In this document: in pieces, positions 43,177-54,288 of the stretch
Numbering within the stretch: position 1 is the first letter of the stretch
How the letters are laid out: each line of letters opens with the position of its first letter
Source of the DNA: Butyrivibrio sp. MB2005
GTDB lineage: Bacteria > Bacillota > Clostridia > Lachnospirales > Lachnospiraceae
Assembly (NCBI RefSeq): GCF_000424285.1
Contig: NZ_AUJP01000019.1
Location: 1 to 64,000, forward strand
Direction of reading: 5' to 3'
Length of the DNA stretch: 64,000 bases
Position numbers and translations under genes: made by a program
Notes under the pieces: generated by a model
What the model saw: the letters and a program-made list of their open reading frames with translations, nothing else
What the model was told of the DNA's origin: nothing
The model's database searches: none

Positions 43177-44064
43177 ATGGAAGCCTATACCGATTTTGCA
43201 AAAGTATATGATGAATTTATGGACGAGACCCCATATCACGACTGGGCTGTGTATATATCGCAGCTCATTTCGGGATATGGGATTTCTGCGCCTTATAAGA
43301 AAAATGTCGCAGATGATAATGGCAGCGCAGATGAAACTATAGAAAGTGTTGAGACACTTGAAGAAAGCCTTGATGAGGATTCAGAAGAGGCGCTGCTTCT
43401 TCAGGAAAAAAATCTCGTGGTGGAGCTTGGCTGCGGAACCGGCAGCTTTACAGAGGAGATGGCGAATCTGGGATATGACATGATTGGCATCGATAACTCA
43501 GGTGACATGCTTGGAATAGCCCGTCAGAAGATGGAGAAGGCAGGCCTTGATATCATGTATCTTGAACAGGATATGTGCGAGCTGGATCTTTTCTGTACGG
43601 CAGGAACCATTGTCAGTGTGTGTGACAGCGTCAATTACCTTATAGAAGATGAACAGGTAAGGAAGGCCTTTACGAAGGTAAATAACTACCTTTATCCCGG
43701 CGGATTGTTCTTATTCGACTTTAATACCCTTCATAAGTACAGGGATGTTATCGGCGATGTGACCATAGCTGAGAACCGTGAAGACTGCAGCTTCATCTGG
43801 GAGAACTTTTTCGACGTTGATACCAATATCAATGAGTATGACCTTACTCTGTTTGTGAAAAAGGAGACGGATGGAGCAGAAGATCTCTTTGAGAGGTCCA
43901 TAGAGACTCATCTTCAAAGGGGCTATACGCTTGACGAGATGAAGGCCTTTGTTGAGCAGGCGGGAATGACCTTTATTAAGGCCATAGACGCGGATACTCA
44001 CGAAGAACCCACTGAGGATAGCGAGAGAATCTATGTCCTTGCCAGAGAGCATGGGAAGGCATGA
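43177..44064 (+). CDS. Class I SAM-dependent methyltransferase
   Basis: A 295-residue Rossmann-fold methyltransferase. The SAM motif I is VVELGCGTGSFTEEMA (about 86-101), with motif II MIGIDNSGDML and motif IV near VSVCDSVNYL. An acidic, probably disordered insertion of about 35 residues (40-80) separates the N-terminal YDxFMDETPYHDW segment from the core. The family is common next to unrelated genes in Clostridia; substrate unknown. The ATG follows AGGAGC. Confidence 0.85.
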   Translation: MEAYTDFAKVYDEFMDETPYHDWAVYISQLISGYGISAPYKKNVADDNGSADETIESVETLEESLDEDSEEALLLQEKNLVVELGCGTGSFTEEMANLGYDMIGIDNSGDMLGIARQKMEKAGLDIMYLEQDMCELDLFCTAGTIVSVCDSVNYLIEDEQVRKAFTKVNNYLYPGGLFLFDFNTLHKYRDVIGDVTIAENREDCSFIWENFFDVDTNINEYDLTLFVKKETDGAEDLFERSIETHLQRGYTLDEMKAFVEQAGMTFIKAIDADTHEEPTEDSERIYVLAREHGKA

Positions 44065-44151
44065 GAGAAAATGAAATAAATATTCAGAAGTGCGAATTTT
44101 TGGAGCTTTAAAGAAATAAAATTTCAAAGTAATATTTATGAAGAATATCTA

Positions 44152-44203
44152 AAAAAACACGTGACAAAAACTGTCAATGACAGAGCTTTGCTGCGTGTTT
44201 TTT
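44152..44203 (+). terminator. Intrinsic terminator
   Basis: An AACACG/CGTGTT-type stem ends in a T-run (GTGTTTTTTTG); an inner TGACA/TGTCA pairing is also possible. Confidence 0.6.
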
Positions 44204-44292
44204 TGCGCTTTTGCCGATGCTAGAATTAAAGTATGAAGTGTAGAAAGGGTGTGGGAGCCTGTCCCATTATGTGGTTAAAAAGGAGAGTGCTT

Positions 44293-45270
44293 ATGAGGAG
44301 AAGAATTTTATCCATACTACTGATATTTGCAATTATGCTGGCTATGATGCCTGTTTCTGCAAGGGCTGCTGCTACAGATCAGGAGACTGCAAAAGAGACC
44401 ACTACACATGATATGCTTGCGCAGTCCATTCCGGAATCAGAAGTAGCAGAGCCTATGTTTACCGATGGATTTGAAAAAGTCACGGACAACAAAGCCTATG
44501 TAAATGACGATGGCAAGCTTGTTGGAAAAAATATCTGGATTCAGGGAAAGGCCTTCTTTTATGAAGCAAACACCGGAAGCCTTATTGTAACCAATGATAC
44601 CACTGCCTGGGTTGTAAACTGCGGCGATAAGCCCACAGAGAATTTTAAGAAGCTGATGAACAGTATAGTAGATAAGGACATCAGAGTGTTTGGTAAGTTC
44701 ACCGGATGGACCGATTATGATGCTCCCGGAATTTCATTTTTGTATAAGGATGAGTACATGACTACTCCATACAGAATTGAGACCCTTGATAATAAGACCA
44801 GAATTTCATACTGCGACTATGCATTTGAGACGCCTAAGTACGATAAAGAGAGGAAGATCGGCAGTTATACATTTAAAGAATCATCAGCCTATGAAGTAGA
44901 GGAAGAGCAGCAGATGATAAGCTACAACCTGAGCAAGGATACCATGGCTTATATGCTGATTCAATGCGAGGATTTAAGTGGTGATGAATACAAAGCCCTG
45001 AACCAGGATCAGCTCCATGAACTCTTCGTGGGAATCATGGAAGGAATGTATCCCAATATTGTGTATAAAGAGGATGTGGAGATAGGCGGAAGGAAGTTCC
45101 ACATCAGTGAGATTACTATGGATCAAAATGGCATTACAGTAGCTATTTACAGCTATATGGCTGTCATAGACGGATATTATTACTTTGTTGCAGTATCACA
45201 GCCGTTCTTTGCAACAGAGAGCTATAAAAAGCTTATACCAATGGCGCTGGGAATCGATACAGTTAAATAG
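44293..45270 (+). CDS. Secreted protein of unknown function
   Basis: A 325-residue protein starting at ATG 44293 behind AAAGGAGAG, with a clear signal peptide (RRRILSILLIFAIMLAMM..., cleavage near SARA-A). The mature protein has a small beta-rich N-terminal half with an OB-like feel (GKNIWIQGKAFFYEA ... DIRVFGKFTGW), and a second half typical of a secreted alpha/beta domain. I recognise no family. A strong terminator follows, so it is monocistronic. Confidence 0.7.
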   Translation: MRRRILSILLIFAIMLAMMPVSARAAATDQETAKETTTHDMLAQSIPESEVAEPMFTDGFEKVTDNKAYVNDDGKLVGKNIWIQGKAFFYEANTGSLIVTNDTTAWVVNCGDKPTENFKKLMNSIVDKDIRVFGKFTGWTDYDAPGISFLYKDEYMTTPYRIETLDNKTRISYCDYAFETPKYDKERKIGSYTFKESSAYEVEEEQQMISYNLSKDTMAYMLIQCEDLSGDEYKALNQDQLHELFVGIMEGMYPNIVYKEDVEIGGRKFHISEITMDQNGITVAIYSYMAVIDGYYYFVAVSQPFFATESYKKLIPMALGIDTVK

Positions 45271-45299
45271 ACCACACCCCTCATGACTACACGGTAAAG

Positions 45300-45339
45300 C
45301 GAAGGACCTGCTCTTTATCTCCAAAGGGCAGGTCCTTCG
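45300..45339 (+). terminator. Terminator hairpin after the secreted protein gene
   Basis: CGAAGGACCTGCTCTTT pairs with AAAGGGCAGGTCCTTCG around ATCTCC. The stem is very stable but lacks a long T-run. Confidence 0.6.
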
Positions 45340-45458
45340 AGCGTGCGTGGGAATTAAAAATTCATGCTTTCTTAATGGAATTTTGTCATGCTTTGTGCCA
45401 GAATATAAAATATCAAAGATATTTTTATATCTTAAGAGTCTTATGGGGGCAATTGAGT

Positions 45459-46997
45459 ATGAACATTTCAGAAAAGCTTGATTTTCTCATGAATCTTACG
45501 AACACCAAGAATGTAGCTTTGGGAAAGGCTCTTTCCTTCGATCCGTCATATATCAGCAGAATCCGGTCAGGAAGCCGCGGCACGCCTAAAAATCAGCCTT
45601 TTTCCAGGGAGGTTGCCGCATATTTTTCAAGGAATATAAAAGATACGTACCAGATAGAAGCTGTATCCAAGATGATATTTGGAAGCGATGCTCTGCCCAT
45701 CGATAAGGAGGACCTCGAAAGCAGCCTGTATAAGTGGCTTGAGCAGGGGAGCGGTAACAGCGAACAGGCGCCGGTAGTAAATCTTATTTCAGATATCACA
45801 AATATGCTTGATAGTGGTAAGGGACAGGTGCCATCTGTTGATATATCTTTTGATGATTCAGTCATAACAACTGCTCCTGATGACAAGATAGTGCCCATGA
45901 ACGCATTTTACGGGAATCAGGGCAAAAGAGAAGGCGTAAAGCGCTTTTTGATGACGCTTGTCATGAAAAAGAAACCATTTCGGCTGTTTTTGTATTCTGA
46001 TGAGGATATGAGCTGGCTCTATGAGAATCCTGAGTTTTCAAGGGGATGGGCAATGCTTTTACTGCAGCTTCTAAAAAACGGATCCCGCATACAGATAATC
46101 CACACCATAAGCAGAGATCTGGTGGAGATGATGGAGGCCATAAGAAAATGGATGCCTCTTTATTCAACAGGGGCAATTGAGCCATATTATTATCCAAAAC
46201 TAAGGGATGGAGTATACAGGAGATCACTTTTTATAGCACAGGGTCATTCTGCCCTTGTGTCCACTTCTGTTGAGAATAAAACAGATGATATGGTAAATCT
46301 CCTTGTGAGAAATACCGATGTGGTTGCAGCCCTTGAGAAGGAGTACAGCAACTACTTTGAACTTTGCAGACCGCTTATGAAGATGTTTTCTGCAAAGAAC
46401 AGGGATGTGTTTATGGACCTTCTTCTGAACGAAGACGTGTCAGGCGGACAGTTCTATATGTCAAATCCTTTGCCTTCTATCTGGACAATGCCGGAAGGAC
46501 TTGCTAAGAAACTTGCAGAAAAAGCAGGTGATCCCGCAATTATCAAAGTGGCAGCGAAGCTGAGAAAGAATATGACATCGCTCCTTGAAAACGGCGGTAA
46601 GATAACAGAGATTATCTCAAGGAATATGACCGGGGATGAGCTGGAAAAGGGCATGACTCTGCCACTTTCTGATATGATAGGATCTGCAGAGTACATCTAC
46701 AGCGCAGAAGATTACATCTGTCATTTAAAAGAGACTCAAAGGCTTTGCGATAAATATGAGGGCTACAGAGTGTTCATTTCAGACAGCATACCTTCGACAC
46801 TGCTTGTTATGTCCCATTCTGAATCCGATACCATAATCGCCGGAGCCAGTGTGCCCACAGCTGCGTTTTGCATAGCCCACAGACAGTTTTCCTTTGCTTT
46901 TTATGAGTACATGGAGCGCATAGAAAAAGACAGCGAACACCGAAAGGCCGGTAATACGCTGTCTGAATATCTTAAACGTCTCCTTCAAAAACGGTAG
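45459..46997 (+). CDS. HTH regulator with large uncharacterised ligand-type domain
   Basis: A 512-residue cytoplasmic protein from the ATG at 45459, behind GGGGGCAATTGAG. The first 75 residues look like an XRE-type HTH (NVALGKALSFDPSYISRIRSGSRG). The remainder is one large region with FRLFLYSDEDMSWLYENPEF and SRIQIIHTISRDLVEMM segments, weakly suggestive of a phospholipase-D-like fold used in some sensors; I cannot name the family. The gene ends 26 bp inside the convergent dapF. Confidence 0.7.
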   Translation: MNISEKLDFLMNLTNTKNVALGKALSFDPSYISRIRSGSRGTPKNQPFSREVAAYFSRNIKDTYQIEAVSKMIFGSDALPIDKEDLESSLYKWLEQGSGNSEQAPVVNLISDITNMLDSGKGQVPSVDISFDDSVITTAPDDKIVPMNAFYGNQGKREGVKRFLMTLVMKKKPFRLFLYSDEDMSWLYENPEFSRGWAMLLLQLLKNGSRIQIIHTISRDLVEMMEAIRKWMPLYSTGAIEPYYYPKLRDGVYRRSLFIAQGHSALVSTSVENKTDDMVNLLVRNTDVVAALEKEYSNYFELCRPLMKMFSAKNRDVFMDLLLNEDVSGGQFYMSNPLPSIWTMPEGLAKKLAEKAGDPAIIKVAAKLRKNMTSLLENGGKITEIISRNMTGDELEKGMTLPLSDMIGSAEYIYSAEDYICHLKETQRLCDKYEGYRVFISDSIPSTLLVMSHSESDTIIAGASVPTAAFCIAHRQFSFAFYEYMERIEKDSEHRKAGNTLSEYLKRLLQKR

Positions 46998-47838
46998 TGG
47001 CAGGACCTGTCATGAAGACGGTGTTCTGTTCACGATCCCATTTACACTTAATCTCACCACCTCTGACATGAATTGTTATATTGTCGGAGGTGTGATCATT
47101 TAATACGCAGGCAACTACTGTAGCACAGCATCCTGTGCCGCAGGCGAGAGTCTCGCCTGTTCCGCGCTCCCACACACGCATGTGGACGTTTTCTCTGTCA
47201 TCTATTGTTACGAATTCTGTATTTATTCCCTTAGGGAAAAATGTATGATGTTCGAATCTGGGTCCGATCTTCTCAAGATCCAGGGAGTCTAAATCCATGC
47301 CCCTGTTCAGGAAAACGACTGCGTGGGGATTACCCATTGATACGCAGGTGATATTGTATTCCTTGTCCATAACAGTGATGGGGTAGTTTACAATCTGACT
47401 TGAATTCATAGCCCTCTCATCAGGAAGAGCAAGGGGTATCTCAACAGGCGTTAGGATAGGTGCACCCATATTCACTCTGACGCTTGTAACGATGTTGTCC
47501 TCGGTTTTAAGGTCAAGGATTCTGACCCTGCCGCCGCTTACGATCTTAAGCCTGGTCTTATCGGTAAGACCCTTGTCATAGACGAACTTAGCGACGCATC
47601 TGATGCCGTTTCCGCACATTTCAGAGTAGGAACCGTCAGCATTGTACATCTCCATCTCAAAGTCAGCCAGGTCATCTTCAAACTTGTTTATGAAAATAAC
47701 GCCGTCGCCGCCTATGCCAAAATGTCTGTCGCTTAAGTATCTTACAAGCTCAGGCTTTTCTTCTTTTGCGATTTTTTCTTTGCTGCCGTCTATATAAATA
47801 TAGTCGTTTCCGCAGCCGTGCATTTTAGTAAAGTGCAT
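46972..47838 (-). CDS. dapF: Diaminopimelate epimerase
   Basis: A 288-residue cofactor-independent racemase making meso-diaminopimelate for lysine and peptidoglycan. The two catalytic cysteines are in NADGSYSEMCGNGIRC and ACGTGCCATV; the N-terminus HFTKMHGCGNDYI is typical. I chose ATG 47838, preceded on the minus strand by TGGAGACA, over the in-frame start 21 bp upstream. Its 3' end overlaps the convergent HTH gene by 26 bp. Confidence 0.95.
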   Translation of the reverse strand: MHFTKMHGCGNDYIYIDGSKEKIAKEEKPELVRYLSDRHFGIGGDGVIFINKFEDDLADFEMEMYNADGSYSEMCGNGIRCVAKFVYDKGLTDKTRLKIVSGGRVRILDLKTEDNIVTSVRVNMGAPILTPVEIPLALPDERAMNSSQIVNYPITVMDKEYNITCVSMGNPHAVVFLNRGMDLDSLDLEKIGPRFEHHTFFPKGINTEFVTIDDRENVHMRVWERGTGETLACGTGCCATVVACVLNDHTSDNITIHVRGGEIKCKWDREQNTVFMTGPATTVFEGDV

Positions 47839-48078
47839 ATTTTGTCTCCATTCATGCAATTTAAAACATATTGTGATTATACTCAGTTTTTTTATGTGAT
47901 GTCAAAGCTCTTAAAGAACTTTTTCGATTTAATTCATTAAAGTTCTTGCCAAGGAAAAAGATCTGTGATAATATCGTTCAAGGGCGCACAAATGTCCGCG
48001 GTACAAAAACACTCTAAAATTCAGTTTTTATGCGACTTGGACACGCAGCGCCAATCTTATTATTTCAGAGGAAGTAGT

Positions 48079-48531
48079 ATGAAGGAAGAAACCGGATATT
48101 ATGTTTTGAAAAAACAGGCGGTGCCGGAGGTTTTGCTGAAGGTTCTCGAAGCCAAGAAGCTTCTTGATACCGGAAAATGTAAGACTGTAAACGAAGCATC
48201 CGAGCGCCTTGGTATAAGTCGCAGTTCTTTTTACAAATACAAGGACGACATATATGAATTCCATGACAGTTTGCAGGGTACCACACTTACACTTAACCTG
48301 CAGATGGATGATGAGCTTGGAGTTCTCTCAGATGTTCTTAGGATAATTTCTGAATGTGGTGCGAATATACTGACAATTCATCAGGCAATACCTTATAATG
48401 GAGTTGCGGCTCTCTCGGTAGGAATTCAGGTTTTACCTACTACCAGAGACATCGCAGAGCTTCTTATGAAGCTTGAGTCCGCGCCTCGTGTACACAGGGT
48501 GCAGATTATTGGTAGAAACGCCGAAGTATAA
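48079..48531 (+). CDS. ACT domain protein (PheB-like)
   Basis: A 150-residue protein of the ACT/PheB (UPF0735) family: an N-terminal HTH-like helix set (TVNEASERLGISRSSFYKYKDDI) followed by a C-terminal ACT domain (LNLQMDDELGVLSDVLRIISECGANILTIHQ). Such proteins sit before hom in many Clostridia and are thought to sense amino acids. The ATG at 48079 follows GAGGAAG; the longer frame from 47965 runs through the leader. Homoserine dehydrogenase starts 64 bp downstream. Confidence 0.88.
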   Translation: MKEETGYYVLKKQAVPEVLLKVLEAKKLLDTGKCKTVNEASERLGISRSSFYKYKDDIYEFHDSLQGTTLTLNLQMDDELGVLSDVLRIISECGANILTIHQAIPYNGVAALSVGIQVLPTTRDIAELLMKLESAPRVHRVQIIGRNAEV

Positions 48532-48595
48532 GGAAGAAGGAAATTTATCTATACAGACTTAATCAGACAGACTTATTTAAGAGGAGGAATTCGTA

Positions 48596-49801
48596 ATGGC
48601 AAAGATCGCGGTTTTAGGATATGGCACTGTGGGGAGCGGTGTTGCATATGTTTTGGATACAAACGGTGCGCAGGTCGCAGACAGCGCAGGCGAAGATATT
48701 GAGCTTAAATACATCCTCGATCTTCGTGATTTTCCCGGGGATAAGCATGAATCAATAGTCGTTCATGATATCGATGTGATCTTAAATGATCCTGAGGTAG
48801 AAGTAATCTGCGAGACTATGGGAGGAATCGAGCCTGCTTTTACTTTTGAAAAGAAAGCACTTGAAGCAGGTAAGAGCGTATGTACATCTAATAAAGAGCT
48901 GGTTGCGGCTCACGGCCCTGAACTTGTTGAGCTGGCAAAGAAAAACAATGTCAGCTACCTGTTCGAGGCAAGCGTCGGAGGTGGTATCCCGGTGCTTCGC
49001 TCCATGAATGATTCAATCAGACATGAGAGACTTGATTCCATTAGAGGTATCCTCAATGGAACCACCAACTACATCCTTACCAAGATGGATAAGGAAAAGG
49101 CAGATTTCGATTCTGTTCTTAAGGTTGCTCAGGAAAAGGGTTACGCTGAGAGAAATCCTGAGGCAGATATTGAGGGACATGATGCCTGCAGAAAGACAGC
49201 TATCCTTGCTTCTATAATGAGCGGTCAGTTCGTTAAGCACGAGGATATCTATACAGAAGGAATCACCAAGATCAGCTCTGAGGATTTCGAATATGCAAGA
49301 AGCCTTGGAAGAGCCATTAAGCTCCTTGGAAGCTGTGAGAGAAAAAATGGAAAGTTCTTCGCAATGGTAGCACCCTTCATGGTTGGTGCGGACAATCCGC
49401 TCTCTACCGTTAACGGAGTTTTCAATGCAATAGATGTTCACGGAAATATGCTGGGCGACGTTATGTACTATGGAAAAGGCGCCGGCAAGGAAGCCACAGC
49501 TTCTGCTGTTGTAGCTGACGTGATCGACATAGTAAAGCACAGGGGCAAGCACATCGACTGGAATCTTAGAAATGTTCCTGCACAGGTTGAGTCCAACGAG
49601 CATGCAGAGAGACAGTTCTTTGTAAGAGTTGAGGCAGCAGCTAAGGACGCAGCTCTTGCCCAGTTCCCCGGTGCCCGGGAAGTTACAGCATCAGGCGTAA
49701 GCGGTGAATTCGCATTTGTTACAGAAGTTATTTCTGAAAAAGCATTTGAAGAAAAATTAACAGTACTCGGCAATGTCAAAGGTTATATCAGATTACTGTA
49801 A
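48596..49801 (+). CDS. hom: Homoserine dehydrogenase
   Basis: A 401-residue NAD(P)-dependent enzyme converting aspartate semialdehyde to homoserine for threonine and methionine. Rossmann AVLGYGTVGSGVA at the N-terminus, SNKELVAAHG, EASVGGGIPVLR, ILNGTTNYILTKM and the catalytic-lysine region are present; a C-terminal ACT domain (FFVRVEAAAKDA...) suggests feedback control. It lies between the ACT protein and aspartate kinase. The ATG follows AGAGGAGG. Confidence 0.95.
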   Translation: MAKIAVLGYGTVGSGVAYVLDTNGAQVADSAGEDIELKYILDLRDFPGDKHESIVVHDIDVILNDPEVEVICETMGGIEPAFTFEKKALEAGKSVCTSNKELVAAHGPELVELAKKNNVSYLFEASVGGGIPVLRSMNDSIRHERLDSIRGILNGTTNYILTKMDKEKADFDSVLKVAQEKGYAERNPEADIEGHDACRKTAILASIMSGQFVKHEDIYTEGITKISSEDFEYARSLGRAIKLLGSCERKNGKFFAMVAPFMVGADNPLSTVNGVFNAIDVHGNMLGDVMYYGKGAGKEATASAVVADVIDIVKHRGKHIDWNLRNVPAQVESNEHAERQFFVRVEAAAKDAALAQFPGAREVTASGVSGEFAFVTEVISEKAFEEKLTVLGNVKGYIRLL

Positions 49802-49914
49802 GAAATGATTTTAACATCCCCGAATCGTAGATTTAAGGATGTTACGAAATCCTGTTTTTTGATGGGAAACAGGATTTTATATGATATGAGGATTTTGAGA
49901 GGAGATTATGAAAA

Positions 49915-51234
49915 GTGAGTAAGGTAGTAAAATTCGGCGGAAGCTCCTGCGCTGATGCCAATCAGTTCAAGAAGGTCGCAGAGATCATTCACGCAGATGC
50001 AGAGAGAAGATTCGTAGTAGTTTCTGCTCCCGGTAAACGCAGCGATAGCGACACGAAGGTTACTGATATGTTGTATCAGACCTATGCACTTGCTGAAGCA
50101 GGAAAAGATTTTTCCAAGCAGCTTGCGGCAATCGAGGCCAGATATAATGAGATTATCAAGGGACTTAAGCTTAAGCTTTCTCTTAAGGATCAGTTTGCTG
50201 AGATTGAGAAGCAGTTTAAGGCAAAAGCCGGAAAAGACTACGCTGCATCAAGAGGTGAATATCTTAACGGTGTTCTGATGGCAAACTATCTTGGCTTTGA
50301 GTTTATAGATCCCAAGGAAGTTGTTCTTTTTGATGATGATGATTCATTTGATGCAGAGATCACCAACAGAAGAGTCGCTAAGAGACTTAAGGGTGTTGAG
50401 AATGCAGTAATCCCGGGATTCTACGGTGCTTACGAGGATGGCAAAATAAAGACCTTCTCAAGAGGAGGATCGGATATCACAGGTTCTATCATTGCAAGAG
50501 CTATTCATGCTGATGTTTATGAGAACTGGACTGATGTATCAGGATTCCTTGTAGCGGATCCCAGAATCGTTGACAGACCGCAGCCCATCGAGACTATCAC
50601 TTATACAGAGCTTCGAGAGCTTGCATACATGGGTGCATCGGTTCTTCATGAGGATGCGATTTTCCCTGTAAGAAAAGAAGGTATTCCGATCAACATCAGA
50701 AATACCAACAGACCTGATGATGCAGGTACATGGATTGTAGAATCCACAGCCAAGAAATCAAAATTCACAATCACAGGTATCGCAGGTAAGAAGGGCTTTT
50801 GCTGTGTGAATATCAATAAGGACATGATGAACTCAGAGGTTGGATTTGTAAGAAGAGTTCTTCAGGCCTTTGAGGATCAGGCTATCTCCATTGAACATGT
50901 TCCTTCAGGAATCGACACAATGACAGTGTTCGTAGCTCAGGAGGATTTCATTGATAAGGAGCAGGCAGTTGTTTCGGAGATCCACCGCCTTGCAAAACCT
51001 GATCTTCTTGAGATTGAATCAGACCTTGCGCTTATCGCGGTAGTTGGTCGCGGAATGAAGAGACAGCGCGGAACAGCAGCAAGAATCTTCTCAGCTCTTG
51101 CTCATGTAAACGTAAACTGCCGAATGATCGATCAGGGTTCATCCGAGCTTAACATCATAATCGGTGTGGAGAGCAAGGACTTTGAAAAAGCAATAAAGGC
51201 CATTTACGATATCTTCGTAATGACACAGCTTTAA
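49915..51234 (+). CDS. Aspartate kinase
   Basis: A 439-residue enzyme phosphorylating aspartate, the entry to the lysine/threonine/methionine branch. N-terminal KFGGSSCADANQFKKV, FSRGGSDITGSIIA and a tandem ACT pair at the C-terminus (about 285-439, with GIAGKKGFCCVNI and VVGRGMKRQRGTA) are visible. The GTG at 49915 is preceded by GAGGAG; a nearby ATG at 49908 opens only a five-codon frame. It is monofunctional and separate from hom. Confidence 0.94.
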   Translation: MSKVVKFGGSSCADANQFKKVAEIIHADAERRFVVVSAPGKRSDSDTKVTDMLYQTYALAEAGKDFSKQLAAIEARYNEIIKGLKLKLSLKDQFAEIEKQFKAKAGKDYAASRGEYLNGVLMANYLGFEFIDPKEVVLFDDDDSFDAEITNRRVAKRLKGVENAVIPGFYGAYEDGKIKTFSRGGSDITGSIIARAIHADVYENWTDVSGFLVADPRIVDRPQPIETITYTELRELAYMGASVLHEDAIFPVRKEGIPINIRNTNRPDDAGTWIVESTAKKSKFTITGIAGKKGFCCVNINKDMMNSEVGFVRRVLQAFEDQAISIEHVPSGIDTMTVFVAQEDFIDKEQAVVSEIHRLAKPDLLEIESDLALIAVVGRGMKRQRGTAARIFSALAHVNVNCRMIDQGSSELNIIIGVESKDFEKAIKAIYDIFVMTQL

Positions 51235-51250
51235 TAGATTAAGAAAAAAT

Positions 51251-51295
51251 AAGAGCTTCGCACATTCATTTCGGTGGATGGTGCGAAGCTCATTT
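51251..51295. terminator. Bidirectional terminator between ask and the convergent gene
   Basis: AAGAGCTTCGCAC pairs with GTGCGAAGCTC, flanked by an A-run on the left and TTTTAATT on the right, so it can serve both strands. Confidence 0.8.
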
Positions 51296-51328
51296 TAATT
51301 GTTGCCTAATATCTTTTTTAAATACGCT

Positions 51329-52102
51329 TTACTTTAAAAGAAAATCGATGAAAGCCTTGGATACTTCAGGGCGCTCAGTGCTGGCAGCTATGCCGGCGAT
51401 TGGTGTAACTCCGATGTAACATTCATAGTCTGTAAGCTTCTGACTGTCCTCCAGGATGATGCCCATGGGAATAGGCTGCTCCATTTCTGCAGGATCTCTT
51501 CTTACGAATTCATAGTTTCCTTCATCTTCCGCAGTTACCATCTCTCCGTTTGCGAGAGCCTTTTCAGCTTCTTCTTTGGCTTTAATAACTTCTGCGTAGT
51601 CTATGTAATATACCTTATCGCCGAGGGCTTCAAGCTCTGCCTCAGAATAAACATCTCTAAGATCGAGGAACATCTCGTTTTTGGTGAAATTCTCAAAAAG
51701 CTGAGGGTCAGCTGCGAAAACATCCAGTTCTTTTGCGGCTATCATGGCATATATTCTCTCCATGGTGGTGTAATCCATCTGACCGCCTGCTCCATCAGCT
51801 GAGAGAGAAGTTGTTGTATCGATATATACTTCTTCTTCATCTGTATTAATGCCTTGAGCTTCGGCGAATTCTGCTTCCAGGGGGTCAGATCCGATAAAGG
51901 ATGCGGCATTTACAAACATGGCATTCAGTGCATAGGGCTTATTTGAGCTGATATCACGAACAAGCATGACAAGCATTATTATCGAAAAGATCGCTACAAA
52001 GGTGTGGATCTTGTAGTAATCCCAGAAATATTCAAGGTGCGCCTTGAAGCCCATGCCCTTCAAAGCCTGCCACTGGCTTCTTTTTTCTTCATTTATATTC
52101 AT
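51329..52102 (-). CDS. Membrane-anchored extracytoplasmic solute-binding-like protein
   Basis: A 257-residue protein with a cytoplasmic N-terminus (1-30, QWQALKGMGFKAHLEYFWDYYKIH), one TM segment (about 33-52) and an extracellular domain. The C-terminal part resembles a fragment of type 2 solute-binding proteins (MAAKELDVFAADPQLFE-like segment and ending EVSKAFIDFLLK), but it is shorter than a full binding protein. No transporter is adjacent. Function unknown. Confidence 0.65.
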   Translation of the reverse strand: MNINEEKRSQWQALKGMGFKAHLEYFWDYYKIHTFVAIFSIIMLVMLVRDISSNKPYALNAMFVNAASFIGSDPLEAEFAEAQGINTDEEEVYIDTTTSLSADGAGGQMDYTTMERIYAMIAAKELDVFAADPQLFENFTKNEMFLDLRDVYSEAELEALGDKVYYIDYAEVIKAKEEAEKALANGEMVTAEDEGNYEFVRRDPAEMEQPIPMGIILEDSQKLTDYECYIGVTPIAGIAASTERPEVSKAFIDFLLK

Positions 52103-52279
52103 TTTGTAACTCCTTTTTTCCTATAATAACTTTTTGATTATAAAACAAAATTGTGAATATTATAAGAAAACTTATTTTTTTTATTAATTTTTTTCTTTTT
52201 TCTAGGTATAATTATTATTGCAAGTTATTGTATGTTAATATATCATATCCTTTAAAAAGTTAATCGGAAGGAAATCAAT

Positions 52280-54264
<1,985 letters not shown>

Positions 54265-54288
54265 TACATATTCAAGGAGGCGGGTTTT

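Noticed and set aside
48532-48595. T-box or amino-acid riboswitch before hom
   Set aside because: The gap is too short, and no T-box core or lysine-riboswitch motif is visible.
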